Positions 25,934 to 35,082 are shown, counted from the first letter of the stretch. The stretch is 64,000 nt of DNA from CAWABB01 sp963701735 (GCA_963701735.1 CAVPBI010000017.1:186001-250000), one strand, 5' to 3'. Translations and numbers: made by a program. The notes: generated by a model not told the origin, from the sequence alone.

Positions 25934-26648
25934 CGGCCAGCTGCTTGAGCCGCAGCAGGTCATTCAATATCTCCCCTGCATTTCGCCGGAGGCCCAGCCG
26001 GCTGTCGCGGTCGCAGGACCACTCGATGGGGAACTCGCGGATCCTCAGCCCCTCGTTCAGCGCCCGGAGTATGATCTCGACGTCGAACACGAACCCCTCC
26101 GTCTCGCAGGATGCATAGAGCCGGCGGGCGACATCACCGCGGTATAGTTTGAAACCGCATTGCGTGTCTGTCAGCGAAGAGGGGATGTGCAGCCAGTGGA
26201 CAGCCAGGCTGCGGAAGAGCGAGGAGAGGGCTTTGCGGTCGCTGTCTTTGTCGCGGACGATGACGCTCTCCGGAAGCTCTCGTGACCCATGCGCAAGATC
26301 GCACTTGCCGTCCTGGATGAGTCGGAGGCCCTTGAGCGCATGGTGGTAGGGGACGGTCATGCCGCTGTCGGCGAACATGACGTAATCCCCGTCTGAGGAG
26401 AGGATCCCGGTGCGTACCGCCGCTCCCTTTCCGCGATGTGCGGGGGCAGGAATGACAGAACATCGTATCCCGGGGGGGAGGGTGGCTTCGCGCGCTGCTC
26501 GCACGGTTCCGTCCGAGCTTCCGTCGTCGGACACGATGACCTCGCCGGAGAGTCCGTTTGAGGCGAGGAACGTCCCGGCCTCGCGCACGTCGCGGGCGAT
26601 TTTGCGTTCCTCGTCAAAGGTCGGTATGACGATCGAAAGTTCGGGCAT
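25923..26648 (-). CDS. Family 2 glycosyltransferase (dolichyl-phosphate beta-glucosyltransferase-like)
   Basis: This 241-residue GT2 enzyme has a GT-A fold: ELSIVIPTFDEERKIARDV, VIVSDDGSSDGTVRAAREAT, HRGKGAAVRTGILSSDGDYV, MFADSGM (DxD-like metal site), LTDTQCGFKLYRGDVARRLY, GFVFDVEIILRALNEGLRIR. It lacks C-terminal membrane helices. The TDTQCGFK and FDVEIL blocks are those of polyprenyl-phosphate glucose or mannose synthases. It could make the lipid-linked sugar used by the GT39-like protein at 23269. Its promoter abuts the ATG, so the message may be leaderless. Confidence 0.92.
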   Translation of the reverse strand: MPELSIVIPTFDEERKIARDVREAGTFLASNGLSGEVIVSDDGSSDGTVRAAREATLPPGIRCSVIPAPAHRGKGAAVRTGILSSDGDYVMFADSGMTVPYHHALKGLRLIQDGKCDLAHGSRELPESVIVRDKDSDRKALSSLFRSLAVHWLHIPSSLTDTQCGFKLYRGDVARRLYASCETEGFVFDVEIILRALNEGLRIREFPIEWSCDRDSRLGLRRNAGEILNDLLRLKQLAVRR

Positions 26649-26651
26649 GGT

Positions 26652-26682
26652 TGAAGGTAGTCAGTCTCGAGGCCCGCTGCAA
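26652..26682 (-). promoter_or_regulatory. Bacteroidetes-type promoter abutting the GT2 start codon
   Basis: On the minus strand, TTG (26680-26682), 20 bases, TACCTTCA (26652-26659), then three bases and the ATG at 26646-26648. Transcription should begin at or next to the start codon. Confidence 0.45.
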
Positions 26683-26707
26683 GTCCGGTACCTGAAGCGC
26701 AGGCTCC

Positions 26708-26759
26708 GGTCCTCCGGTCTGGTCCTCAAGTCCGGTCCTCAAGTCCGATCCTTAAGCCC
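26708..26759. repeat. Four-copy 13-bp tandem repeat
   Basis: Four 13-base units run in tandem: GGTCCTCCGGTCT, GGTCCTCAAGTCC, GGTCCTCAAGTCC, GATCCTTAAGCCC. The two middle units are identical. It lies in the 228-base gap between the divergent GT2 and Gfo/Idh/MocA genes. Confidence 0.5.
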
Positions 26760-26876
26760 GGTCCTATTGACAGGGCAGATCTGGCAGGACGGATTTGCGA
26801 TAGCCTATTGAGAATGTCAGGGTTTCTCCGTAATAGAGTTGAGATCCATCCAGTTCTTCTTCTTGAAAGGACAATC

Positions 26877-28292
26877 ATGGAAGCGAAAGAGGGTGAGCCT
26901 ATGCCGGAGGGTGAAGGTATTCAGGAGAATGAGGGAACGAAGGCGAATGAGGGGATGACCCGGCGGAGATTTCTCGGGGCCACCGCCGCCGCTACGGCCT
27001 TCACGATCGTTCCGCGGCGTGTCCTGGGCGGGCCCGGCTACGTCGCCCCCAGCGACAAGTTGAACATCGCCTGCGTGGGAGTGGGAGGGAAGGGGCGGAC
27101 CGATGTCCAGGCCGCGAGCAGGGAGGTCATTGCCGCACTCTGCGATATCGACGACGAGCAGATGGCCATCACGGTCAGGGGGGATTCCGAGGCGAATCCT
27201 CAACTGTTGAAAGCTCCCAAGTACCGGGACTTCCGGGTCATGCTGGAGAAAGAGAAATCGATCGATGCCGTTACGGTGAGCACGCCGGACCACACGCATG
27301 CTGTGATTGCGATGACGGCGATGAAGATGGGGAAGCACGTGTTCGTGCAGAAGCCGCTGACGCATTCAGTTGCCGAGGCGAGGGCGCTGGCGAAGTACGC
27401 GAAGGAGTCGAACCTGGTGACCCAGATGGGAAATCAGGGTCACGCGAGCGAGGGCGCGCGTCTGGTGAACGAGTGGATCGCCGACGGCGCGATCGGCGAC
27501 GTCACCGAGGTGCACCTCTGGACGAACCGCCCGGTCTGGCCGCAGGGGATCGACCGTCCCGAGGCGATTCCGTCCGTCCCTCCGACGATCGACTGGAACC
27601 TCTGGCTGGGGCCGGCTCCGTGGAGGCCATACCACCCTGCGTATCATCCGTTTTCGTGGCGGGGCTGGTACGATTTCGGCACCGGAGTCATCGGCGATAT
27701 GGGCGCGCATTTCCTCGACCAGCCGTACTGGGCGCTGAATCTGGGAGCGCCGGCGAGTGTGGAGGCGACGTCAACCGAGCTGAAGGCGGAGACGTTTCCC
27801 CTGGCATCGATCATCCGGTACAAGTTCCCCGCGCGAGGGAAGATGCCGCCCGTGGCGCTCTCCTGGTTCGACGGTGGTCTCAAGCCGCCGCGGCCTGAGG
27901 AGCTGGAACCGGGCCGCCGGACGGGCGACGAGGATGGAGCCGTCATCTACTACGGGTCAAAGGGGGTGCTCATGCACGGAGCGTACGGCGGGAATCCGCG
28001 CATCATCCCGGAGACAAAGATGCAGGCGTACAAGCGCCCGGCCAAGACGATCCCTCGCTCAGCCGGTATCATGGACGAATGGATCGAGGCGATCAAGACA
28101 GGGAAGAAATCGACGACCGATTTCAGCTACTCCGGTCCCCTGACCGAGACGATGCTGCTCGGGAACATCGCCATCCGGACTGCGAAGGACAACGTGGTCC
28201 TTGAGTGGGACTCAGCGGCGATGAAGGTGACAAATCACCCCGCCGCGAATGAATTCCTCGGGAGGCAATACAGGGAAGGTTGGTCTCTCTGA
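26877..28292 (+). CDS. Exported Gfo/Idh/MocA oxidoreductase (twin-arginine signal)
   Basis: This 471-residue protein starts at the ATG at 26877 (after TTGAAAGG). An acidic leader of about 26 residues comes before the Tat motif TRRRFLGATAAATAFTIVPR, so translation could also begin at the internal Met just before TRRRF. The motif after the signal, VPRRVLGGPGY, matches the protein at 14579. The Rossmann core is IACVGVGGKGRTDVQ. The catalytic motif is QKPLTHSVAEARAL (Gln for Glu, Lys kept). The C-terminal part has WNLWLGPAPWRPYHPAYHPF and IGDMGAHFLDQPYW. It is followed after 19 bases by the TIM-barrel/DUF1080 fusion. Confidence 0.93.
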   Translation: MEAKEGEPMPEGEGIQENEGTKANEGMTRRRFLGATAAATAFTIVPRRVLGGPGYVAPSDKLNIACVGVGGKGRTDVQAASREVIAALCDIDDEQMAITVRGDSEANPQLLKAPKYRDFRVMLEKEKSIDAVTVSTPDHTHAVIAMTAMKMGKHVFVQKPLTHSVAEARALAKYAKESNLVTQMGNQGHASEGARLVNEWIADGAIGDVTEVHLWTNRPVWPQGIDRPEAIPSVPPTIDWNLWLGPAPWRPYHPAYHPFSWRGWYDFGTGVIGDMGAHFLDQPYWALNLGAPASVEATSTELKAETFPLASIIRYKFPARGKMPPVALSWFDGGLKPPRPEELEPGRRTGDEDGAVIYYGSKGVLMHGAYGGNPRIIPETKMQAYKRPAKTIPRSAGIMDEWIEAIKTGKKSTTDFSYSGPLTETMLLGNIAIRTAKDNVVLEWDSAAMKVTNHPAANEFLGRQYREGWSL

Positions 28293-28311
28293 CCGACGGA
28301 AAGGAATAAAC

Positions 28312-29761
28312 ATGAAACAGGTCATTCTTCTGGTCACCATGATCTTTGCACTTGCAGTTCAGGGAGTCGCCTCGACCGGTTCGGACGACACGCCTCTGTA
28401 CCCTTCGACCGACGCGTACGACGGGTGGAGGCTCTCGGTCCAGGCGTGGACATTCAACAAGTTCACGTTCACGGAGGCTGTCGAGAAGGCCGCGTCGGCA
28501 GGGCTTCGGTGGATCGAAGCGTATCCCGGCCAGAAGGTCGGCGGCACTGTGGGAGACGCCGGGATGGGCCCGGCACTGTCGGCGAGCGACCGTGCCGCCG
28601 TGAAGAGGATGCTCGCTGATGCCGGGGTCCGGGTGGTCAACTTCGGCGTGACCGAGCTGAAGAACGACGAAGCCGAATGTCGCCGGGTCTTCGATTTCGC
28701 AAAGGACATGGGGATCGAGACCATCGTGGCGGAGCCGCCGCCGGAAGCGTTCGCGCTCGTTGATCGTCTCTGCGGAGAGTACCGGATCAACGTCGCCATT
28801 CACAACCATCCCAAACCCTCGCCGTACTGGAACCCCGACAGGGTTCTCGAAGTCACCAAGGGGCGCAGCCCCCGCATCGGGGCGTGTGCGGACATCGGGC
28901 ACTGGCTCCGCTCGGGCATCAATCCCATGGATGCAATCAAGAAGCTGAAAGGGCGGATCATTACCTTTCATTTCAAAGACCTCAATGTCGCCGGCGACCC
29001 CGAAGCGCATGATGTCGTCTGGGGGACCGGCGTGGCGAACGTCAAGGAGCTACTGCGGCGAGCTCGACAGGCAGAAGTTCCAGGGGGTGTTCTCCATCGA
29101 GTACGAGCACAACTGGGACAACAACGTCCCTGAGGTCCGTCAGTGCGTTGCCGCATTCGAGAAGATGGCCGGAGAGCTGAAGCCGGGCGGCTGGAAGCGG
29201 TTGATCGTCGACGATCTCTCGAATTGCGTGCTGACTCCCGGAAGCTGGACGATGGTCGACGGTGTTCTCTCGCCGAAAGAGGGAGGGGGGGACATCTGGA
29301 CGAAAGATCGCTACGGCGACTTCGTGCTCGACCTGGAGTTCAAGCTGGCGAAGAACACCAACAGCGGCGTATTCGTCCGAACGGGGAGCATCGAGGAGTG
29401 GCTTCACACGGCGATCGAGGTGCAGGTCCTTGATTCCTACGGCAAGAAGGAGGTCGGGCGGGAGGATTGCGGGGCGATCTTTGACTGTCTCGCGCCGCGT
29501 GTCAACGCGGTGAAGGCGCCGGGAGAGTGGAACCGTTACACGATCACCTGCCGCGGGAGCATGATCACGGTCGTCCTGAATGGCGAGCGGATCATCGAGA
29601 TGGATCTGAACCGCTGGACGGAGGCGCACAAGAACCCCGACGGCACGCCGAACAAATTCAACACCGCCTACAAGGACATGCCGCGGTCCGGCCACATCGG
29701 CCTGCAATACCACGGTCATCCCGTCTGGTACCGGAATCTGAAGATCCGGACGCTGCAGTAA
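28312..29761 (+). CDS. Fusion of sugar isomerase/epimerase-like TIM barrel and DUF1080 domain (one frameshift)
   Basis: The protein is about 482 residues. A signal peptide (MKQVILLVTMIFALAVQGVA) precedes an AP-endonuclease-2/xylose-isomerase-like barrel: LSVQAWTFNKFTFTEAVEKA, LRWIEAYPG, VNFGVTELKND, ETIVAEPPPEAF, NVAIHNHPKP, IGACADIGHWLRSGINPMDA, ITFHFKDLN. Its metal ligands (Glu, Asp/His pair, His) appear present. After a frame change near 29050-29058 the barrel ends GVFSIEYEHNWDNN and joins a DUF1080 domain (about residues 300-482): GSWTMVDGVLSPKEGGGDIW, TNSGVFVRTG, VQVLDSYGKKEVGREDCGAI, GHIGLQYHGHPVWYRNLKI. In 3-keto-glycoside pathways both folds act after C3 oxidation. Here they are in one exported chain beside the oxidase. 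Confidence 0.88.
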
Positions 29762-29777
29762 CGCGTTCCGTCATCAG

Positions 29778-29808
29778 GCCCGGAGGCAGCGCCAAGCGGC
29801 CTCCGGGC
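29778..29808 (+). terminator. Hairpin terminator after the TIM/DUF1080 gene
   Basis: A perfect 10-bp stem, GCCCGGAGGC (29778-29787) with GCCTCCGGGC (29799-29808), closes an 11-base loop, 16 bases after the stop. No T-run follows directly. Confidence 0.5.
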
Positions 29809-29861
29809 GATCCTGCCCGCACTTTGGATTTCGGTTTCTCTTGGTGAAGAATTGCATTCTG

Positions 29862-29892
29862 GGCCCCCTCCTCGAGGGGGCCTTGCTTCTTT
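29862..29892 (+). terminator. Intrinsic terminator
   Basis: A perfect 9-bp GC stem, GGCCCCCTC with GAGGGGGCC, closes a 3-base loop (29862-29882), followed by TTGCTTCTTT. This is a second terminator-like structure in the 390-base gap 29762-30151. That gap otherwise holds only the repeat and palindrome listed next. Confidence 0.6.
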
Positions 29893-29925
29893 AGGTCGCT
29901 GCGGAGTACCTTCCCCCAACGTAGC

Positions 29926-29973
29926 GTTTGGCGCCTGACGGTTCCCGGCCGGAGGGTCGCCGATGCTGGACCC
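29926..29973. repeat. Intergenic repeat, copy 1
   Basis: These 48 bases match 51879-51927 in about 41 positions, including the shared core GACGGTTCCC and the ending CTGGACCC. A further shared block CCCCGACGACC follows each copy (near 30019 and 51957). Neither copy lies in a gene. Confidence 0.6.
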
Positions 29974-29980
29974 ACACCAA

Positions 29981-30008
29981 TTGACTATAGTCAAGAGACT
30001 ATTGTCAA
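29981..30008. promoter_or_regulatory. Palindrome with second half-site, operator-like
   Basis: TTGACTATAGTCAA (29981-29994) is a perfect 14-base palindrome. GACTATTGTCAA (29997-30008) repeats it imperfectly two bases on. It could bind a dimeric regulator of the gene at 30152. No partner regulator can be named. Confidence 0.3.
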
Positions 30009-30151
30009 CCGTTGTCCGCCCACCCCGACGACCTCTCCTGACAATCCAAGTATTGCGTTATTCTTCGACTAGCCGGTTTCTTGGCTGCAACTATGTGCGG
30101 CAGGCCGTTTCGGTGGGGAATGACCATCGGAGGCTATATGAGGAACCTCAC

Positions 30152-31778
30152 ATGACTCTATCGGAGGTGCTCGAGGTTCGTGGACCGGTTCGGGTCCTGT
30201 TTGTGACTGTGGTCGCAATGAGCGTGGTGCTGTTACCCGGATCGCCAGGCGACCCTGGTCGATAGATCTTACCTGGATACCGTGACGGTGGTGAAGGCCC
30301 CCACGAAAGTCTTCCTGATGGATGCCACTGTGGCGCTCTTCCCCGAGGGATTCCGCGTTAAGCAAGGGATTCTGCAGGGCAGTGGAGTCCGGTTCTCATC
30401 AACCGGTGTCGTGCACGATATTCCATTCGACCGGCTGCCGCGAGCGCTGATACAGGTCCCGAGGGACAGCGCCGTGGCGATGACGTACTACGACAGGGTT
30501 GTCACCGGCGGGCGGGGGTTCGCGTCGTTCTTCCATGTTCTTACAGGAGGTGTCCTCACGGCCACTTCTGTCTACTGCATGGCGAATCCCAAGGCTTGTT
30601 TCGGATCATGTCCTACGGTCTATGCCAGGAACGGCGACGCCTGGGAGTTCAAAGCGGAGCTCTTCTCGTACAGCATTTCCAGACTCCTCGAGAGCGGAGA
30701 CCTTGACAGAATCGGCGCACACGAGAGTCCCGGATCCCCGTTCATGCTGCGTGTGGCAAACGAGGCACTCGAAACCCACCACATCAACGTCATGCGTCTG
30801 CTTGCAGTCCGTCATCCTGCCGGCACGCTGGCCTTCCCGGCCACGGACGGGAGCATCGTGGCGGTGGGTGATGTACGCGAACCACTCTCTGCCGTGAACA
30901 GTACCGGAGAAGATGTCCTTCGGGACATACAGTTCTGGGATGATTCGTCGTATCGCAGCGATTCCATCCAGGTGCGCCAGGTGAAATCGGGGAGGACGTC
31001 GGACTGGGTGGAGCTTCGCGTTCGCCCGCCGAACGGCAGCGATTCTGTGATCATGGTGCTGCGTCTCAGGAACACGCTGCTCAGCACGCTGCTATTCTAC
31101 GAAATCGTTCTGGGATCGCAGGGTGTTCGAGCGCTGGATTGGACCAGCAGGATGAACACCGACCCCCTCTATGCGAATCAGTTTCGAAGAATCTACTCCG
31201 AATTCTCCGGCCTGAAGATCAAGGTCTGGCGTGAGGGCCAGTGGAGGACGCTGGGATCGGTGCCCGACGTCGGGCCCGTCGGTTGGAAACCGATAGCCGT
31301 GAAAGTTCCGGTGGAGGAGGACGGAGAGCTCGGGCTGCGTCTGGAGTTCTTCCCGGACAACGTCATGATCGACTACGTCGGGTTTGCCGTCGGCGACAAT
31401 GACAACGTGCTTATCCCTGAAGAGCTCTTCCCCACCACGATACGGGACGAGACTGGAGCTTTCCGGCCCGACCTCGCTGCCCTTCTCGCAGGAGATGATG
31501 ATCGCTATGTGACTACGGAACCTCAGAATGTCTATCGGTTCGAGTACAACGTGCCGCGCCCAGGGAAGGATGAGGTGACGCTTTTCGTGCAGTCCAAGGG
31601 GTACTACACGGAGTGGATACGGGGAAGCTGGATCACTGCTGAGGAGGGAGTAGAGCGGTTCGATCTCCAACGAATCGATCAAACGATGGTGAGGCTTGCT
31701 GATCTCTGGATTCGCGAAAGAAACGATATGGAGTCTCTCTTCTTCAGGAACCGCATTCCTGTTACGGAGGACCTATGA
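30152..31778 (+). CDS. Large lipoprotein of unknown function (frameshift in signal peptide)
   Basis: The ATG at 30152 gives a hydrophobic signal (VRVLFVTVVAMSVVLL). Near 30230 the frame shifts and the mature protein begins Cys-YPDRQATLVDRSYLDTVTVV. About 535 residues follow. Visible blocks are APTKVFLMDATVALFPEGFR, FGSCPTVYARNGDAWEFKAE, LFSYSISRLLESGDLDRIGA, LRVANEALETHHINVMRLLA and, near the end, VTLFVQSKGYYTEWIRGSW. Similar lipoproteins occur in Ignavibacteria-type genomes, but no function is known to me. A short hydrophobic stretch at ATSVYCMANPKACFGSC may form a Cys-rich knot. The stop overlaps the start of the next gene (ATGA). Confidence 0.7.
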
Positions 31779-32349
31779 GATTCGGATTGTCCGCGATAGT
31801 CCTCTGGTCATCGCGATCATGCAACCGGCATGCGGTCCGTCCGGTTCGATCGTGACGATGACGGGGGAGTCTGTGACGGTTCAGCTTCATGGTGGGAGCA
31901 GGGAAGAGGCAGAGCTCCTGGCAGTGGAGGACAGTGCAATTCTCTGTCTTGTGCATGATCGGAGCTTTGAAGCTGGAAGCGCTGCGGGTGCCGGTGTTGT
32001 GAAGAGAATTCCAGCACAGTCGATTGCTGCCATCGAGGTGTCGGGCTTCAGAAACGACAATTGGTGGATCGGTGTCGTGCTATTCCAGGTCCTCCCTGCG
32101 ATCGGCCTTGGGGTGGCAGCCTCATCTGCTGATGCTGAGTCAGGGGCTGTCGTTGCGATTGCCTTGATCCCCGCAGTGTTCACGACCATCCTGTACGCGG
32201 CGTCGGGCCTTCCGACGCCGGAGTTTCGAGATCCCATCACAAGTAAGAGCCTTGACGAGCTTCGCAAGTACGCCCGGTTTGGCGGAACGCTTACGGAGGC
32301 ACAGACGGAAGAGTTGCTGCGGGTCCACCAGCACGAACGCACCGAGTGA
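31775..32349 (+). CDS. Small lipoprotein of unknown function (frameshift in signal peptide)
   Basis: The ATG at 31775 overlaps the previous stop. The signal starts MRFGLSAIVL and, after a frame change near 31800-31808, continues LVIAIMQPACGPSGS, a lipobox. The mature part of about 170 residues begins with a small beta-rich region (VTMTGESVTVQLHGGSREEA, IPAQSIAAIEVSGFRNDNWW). A central pair of hydrophobic stretches is IGVVLFQVLPAIGLGVAASS and ESGAVVAIALIPAVFTTILY. The last 45 residues are charged. It is not recognised; its position suggests work with the 30152 lipoprotein. Confidence 0.63.
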
Positions 32350-32431
32350 CCTCCGGTCTCTCGGACGATGGAAGTGCGCTACTATCCCTGGACCACCGGA
32401 GGCAACGTAGAAAGCTCCAGCCCGAAGAAGC

Positions 32432-33491
32432 TCACAATCCCACCGTAGTGCGCTTCTGCCTGCGAAGAAACGCTCCGATCGTTGTTCCGAGAGCCGCAAG
32501 GACCATCACACCCGCGAGGACCACCATCCACCAGTTGACAACCCTTGAGACAATCCGCAGATCGTAGTCTCCAATATACGCAAGCGTGGGAACCTCGGCC
32601 CACGTCGCCGTATTCCCCTTGACCGTCGGTGCATTGGTTTCGAGAATCAACCCCGGCATCGTAATGCTGGCAGTGTAGGGATGTTCGAGGATTGTGTTCA
32701 TGAAATCGACGTCCGCTCCGTATCTTGGCAAACCCGTCTGCGTTCAACGTCAACGCCTGCCGGATGCGGGGGGTCTTGAGCACAGACTGGACGATCGTGG
32801 TTACGGTATCCCATTTCTTCGCGAGAATCTCCTGCCCGGCCAGCGTGAACAGTCGTTCCTTCTGAGCAGCCAGCATCGGGAGTGTCAACGACTCGTCGTT
32901 CAGACGCTGCACCCCTTTGGCGAGTTCGGCATAGTATGATTCGAAGACGCTCCGTTGCCGCCATTCTTCGAATCGCTGGCCGGCATCCTCCATCGCAAGG
33001 CTGTCTCCTTTCGACGCAAACGGTTCTTTGCGGACTTCATGGCGGTAGAATCCCTCGACCATCGACGGGGGGACGTAGTCGGACATGGGTACTGTCCGGA
33101 ACGGGTTGAAATTCTGGTAGGTCTCGGAATATCGGAGCTCAGTAAAGAACCACTGGAACCGCTTTTCGAGCGCGACGCGGACGTGTACACATTTGCGAGT
33201 AGTGTCCATCAGGACTGCATTGAGCTCCTGGTCGTTCAGGAAGATCTTGGTCACTGTCCGTTCGAACCCGCCTTTGTCCGTGCGGCGAAGCGTGGCTGTC
33301 CACGTGCTGTCGATGGGGAGCGGATAGTCCTGCGCCATCGCTTCTGAGGAGTCACCGGAGAAGGTATAGGTTCGTTGAAGACTTCCGTCGCGACGGACCT
33401 CGGTGTGCGAAGCAATTTCGAGGCAGCCGGACAGGATTGTCAGGACCGAGACGAGACCGACGTATGCGATACGTTGTTGAAAAACGTTCAT
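32432..33491 (-). CDS. Lipoprotein with C-terminal membrane helix, unknown function (one frameshift)
   Basis: The signal peptide MNVFQQRIAYVGLVSVLTIL ends at a lipobox (LSGC). The body of about 330 residues begins ASHTEVRRDGSLQRTYTFSG and contains FFTELRYSETYQNFNPFRTV and PPSMVEGFYRH. Near 32725-32735 the frame changes and it continues ADVDFMNTILEHPYTASITM, PGLILETNAPTVKGNTATWA, ending with a membrane helix (VVNWWMVVLAGVMVLAALGT) and a basic tail. The final part resembles DUF3153/LppM-type beta domains that end in a TM helix. It is co-transcribed after the anti-sigma gene (3-base gap), so it may be the envelope sensor or a regulon member. Confidence 0.64.
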
Positions 33492-33494
33492 GGC

Positions 33495-34203
33495 TTAGCG
33501 TCCTCTGGTGTCGAAGATCACTGTGATTTCGGAAGTTTGCTTGATATGGTAGAGTATTGTCCCGATGCGGCGCGCGCTGATGCCGGAGAGCATCGCGCCG
33601 GTCATCGCTGCGGCTGCCTCCGGGCTGTCCGGATCGATGAACTGTTCGACGGCGGCGCGTGGAATCACAAGGTTGTTCCCCATGCGGGCAGCCCTCGTCT
33701 GGAGGGCAAGCGACCAGAGGTTCCGCATCATGGGATGGAGCAGTGAGAATGTCCGAGCTCACGACGTAGGCAAGCTTCGGTCCTTCCGGGCTGACGGCGA
33801 TCGAGCGCTCAAGTGTCGAGACGGTGCGGAGTGTGCTGACGCCCTGGACGAGCAACAACACGACGGATGCACTCGCAAGTGCAACCGTGGCATACCGGAT
33901 GGCAGGGGCGAATACCAGATCGGCGAGACGGGTCAGCAATGCTCGGCTGCGCCGCAATGTCGCCGCAGCCGCCTGGCGTTCGAGTGCAGCAAGAACACGT
34001 GGTGTGATCGTGTCGGGCTCCTCTGCCGCCGGCTCCATCGAGCGCACCCGCTGGAGGAGAAGGTCGGTGGCGAGGACTTCCTCCTGATCCGCGGCGCAGG
34101 CGGCGCACGTTGCCAGGTGCCGCGCCAGCGCGGCCTGCTCCCGTGTGGAGAGCTCGCCGGGCCGGTGGAGATGGATCATTCGTCGGTACTTGGAGCAGCT
34201 CAT
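33495..34203 (-). CDS. Anti-sigma factor with zf-HC2 domain (one frameshift)
   Basis: The N-terminal zinc-finger domain has HLHRPGELSTREQAALARHL and ATCAACAADQEE (H-x3-C-x2-C). An Ala-rich helix region follows, then a membrane segment (YATVALASASVVLLLVQGV), then a periplasmic part (SPEGPKLAYVVSSDI). Near 33730-33740 the frame moves by one and the C-terminal 75 residues read NLWSLALQTRAARMGNNLVI, PRAAVEQFIDPDSPEAAAAM, ILYHIKQTSEITVIFD. It overlaps the sigma stop by four bases and should restrain that factor at the inner membrane. Confidence 0.8.
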
Positions 34204-34773
34204 GGTTCAGACCCAGTAATGTGAAACTCGGTTTTCAGCGCCTCCCGGACCGTACGTCGGGCGTAGTACAGGTTGGCTTTGATCGTGCGCGCGGAGAGGC
34301 TGGTGATCCTCATCACCTCATCGACCGACAGATCTTCGATGTCACGCAGCGTGAACACGAGTTGCTGTTGGGGGGGGAGATGCTGCGCGATTCTCGCGAC
34401 GATGGTGGCGAGTTCTTGCGCAGATCCCCCTTCGCCGGAAGCGCTCGCAGGGTCGCCCAATTCCGTCGGCGGGATCCATTCTGACAAAACGGGCCTCCTG
34501 TCGTTGTCTGGCTCGGAGGTGATCCATGCAGAGGTTGCTCACGATCGTGTAGAGCCACGTCGTGAATTTCTGGTGCTCGTCGAATCGTGACAGATTGTTC
34601 CACACTCTGATGAATGCCTCCTGGACGACATCTTCCGCCTCATCGCTCGGCCCGAGCAACCGGCGCGCCAGCCGGAGGGCGAAGGCCTGAGTTTCCCGGA
34701 CCACCCTTCCATAGGCGACCGCATCTCCGGTCATGCTCCGGAGGAGGTCATCGTTTATGTGCGCATCGGTCAC
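34200..34773 (-). CDS. RNA polymerase sigma factor, ECF (one frameshift)
   Basis: Region 2 is clear: ETQAFALRLARRLLGPSDEA, EDVVQEAFIRVWNNLSRFDE, KFTTWLYTIVSNLCMDHLRA. In the linker (about 34485-34500) the frame changes by one base. Region 4 then reads ELATIVARIAQHLPPQQQLV, FTLRDIEDLSVDEVMRITSL, SARTIKANLYYARRTVREAL. The total is about 190 residues. It is a different ECF factor from the one at 9618 and has its own anti-sigma and lipoprotein genes. Confidence 0.9.
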
Positions 34774-34807
34774 GGGTGGATGGCGGCTCTAAAGGTGATA
34801 CGCTCGA

Positions 34808-34833
34808 GAGGCGTGGAGGTAAAAGAGCGTTGC
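34808..34833 (-). promoter_or_regulatory. Weak ECF-like promoter
   Basis: On the minus strand, GCAAC (34829-34833), 15 bases, CGCCTC (34808-34813), about 35 bases before the sigma start. The spacing fits ECF promoters, but the -10 is poor. Confidence 0.2.
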
Positions 34834-34941
34834 CGGACGGGGATGAGAAACGACTACACGATGGAATATACTTCAGAGGAAGCATTCATGCAGGGTCGGA
34901 GCCGGGGATATGCCCGGTGCTGAGCGGTCATCAGACGAGAG

Positions 34942-34972
34942 TTGGAAATTCAGGCAGAATTCGCTATATTTG
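34942..34972 (+). promoter_or_regulatory. Bacteroidetes-type promoter for tRNA-His/hisS
   Basis: TTG at 34942-34944, 20 bases, TATATTTG at 34965-34972, an exact match to TAnnTTTG. It lies 13 bases before the tRNA. It shares CGCTAYATT with the tRNA-Ser promoter. Confidence 0.62.
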
Positions 34973-34985
34973 CGTTCGTAAATTC

Positions 34986-35059
34986 GCTGGCGTAGCTCAG
35001 TTGGTTAGAGCACCAGATTGTGGATCTGGGGGTCATAGGTTCGAATCCTATCGCCAGTA
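34986..35059 (+). tRNA. tRNA-His (GTG), without encoded G-1 and with A73
   Basis: This is a full cloverleaf. The acceptor is GCTGGCG with CGCCAGT (G1-U72 wobble). The D-arm follows TA at positions 8-9. The anticodon stem CCAGA/TCTGG closes loop TTGTGGA with anticodon GTG. The T-arm has loop TTCGAAT. CCA is not encoded. The base before position 1 is C, not the usual G-1, and the discriminator is A, not C73. These are the non-canonical features known from a clade of alpha-proteobacteria. It is read from its own promoter, with hisS 23 bases downstream. Confidence 0.95.
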
Positions 35060-35082
35060 CTACCCCTCCTCGACTACAAGGC

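Noticed and set aside
32350..32402. An 8-bp inverted repeat (CCTCCGGT/ACCGGAGG) between convergent genes as a terminator
   Set aside because: The loop is about 37 bases and there is no T-tract, so it is too weak to call.
34200..34773. Two separate genes (a short sigma region-2 protein and a stand-alone region-4 regulator)
   Set aside because: The two parts abut in adjacent frames, fit one ECF factor end to end, and share the upstream start and downstream anti-sigma overlap.
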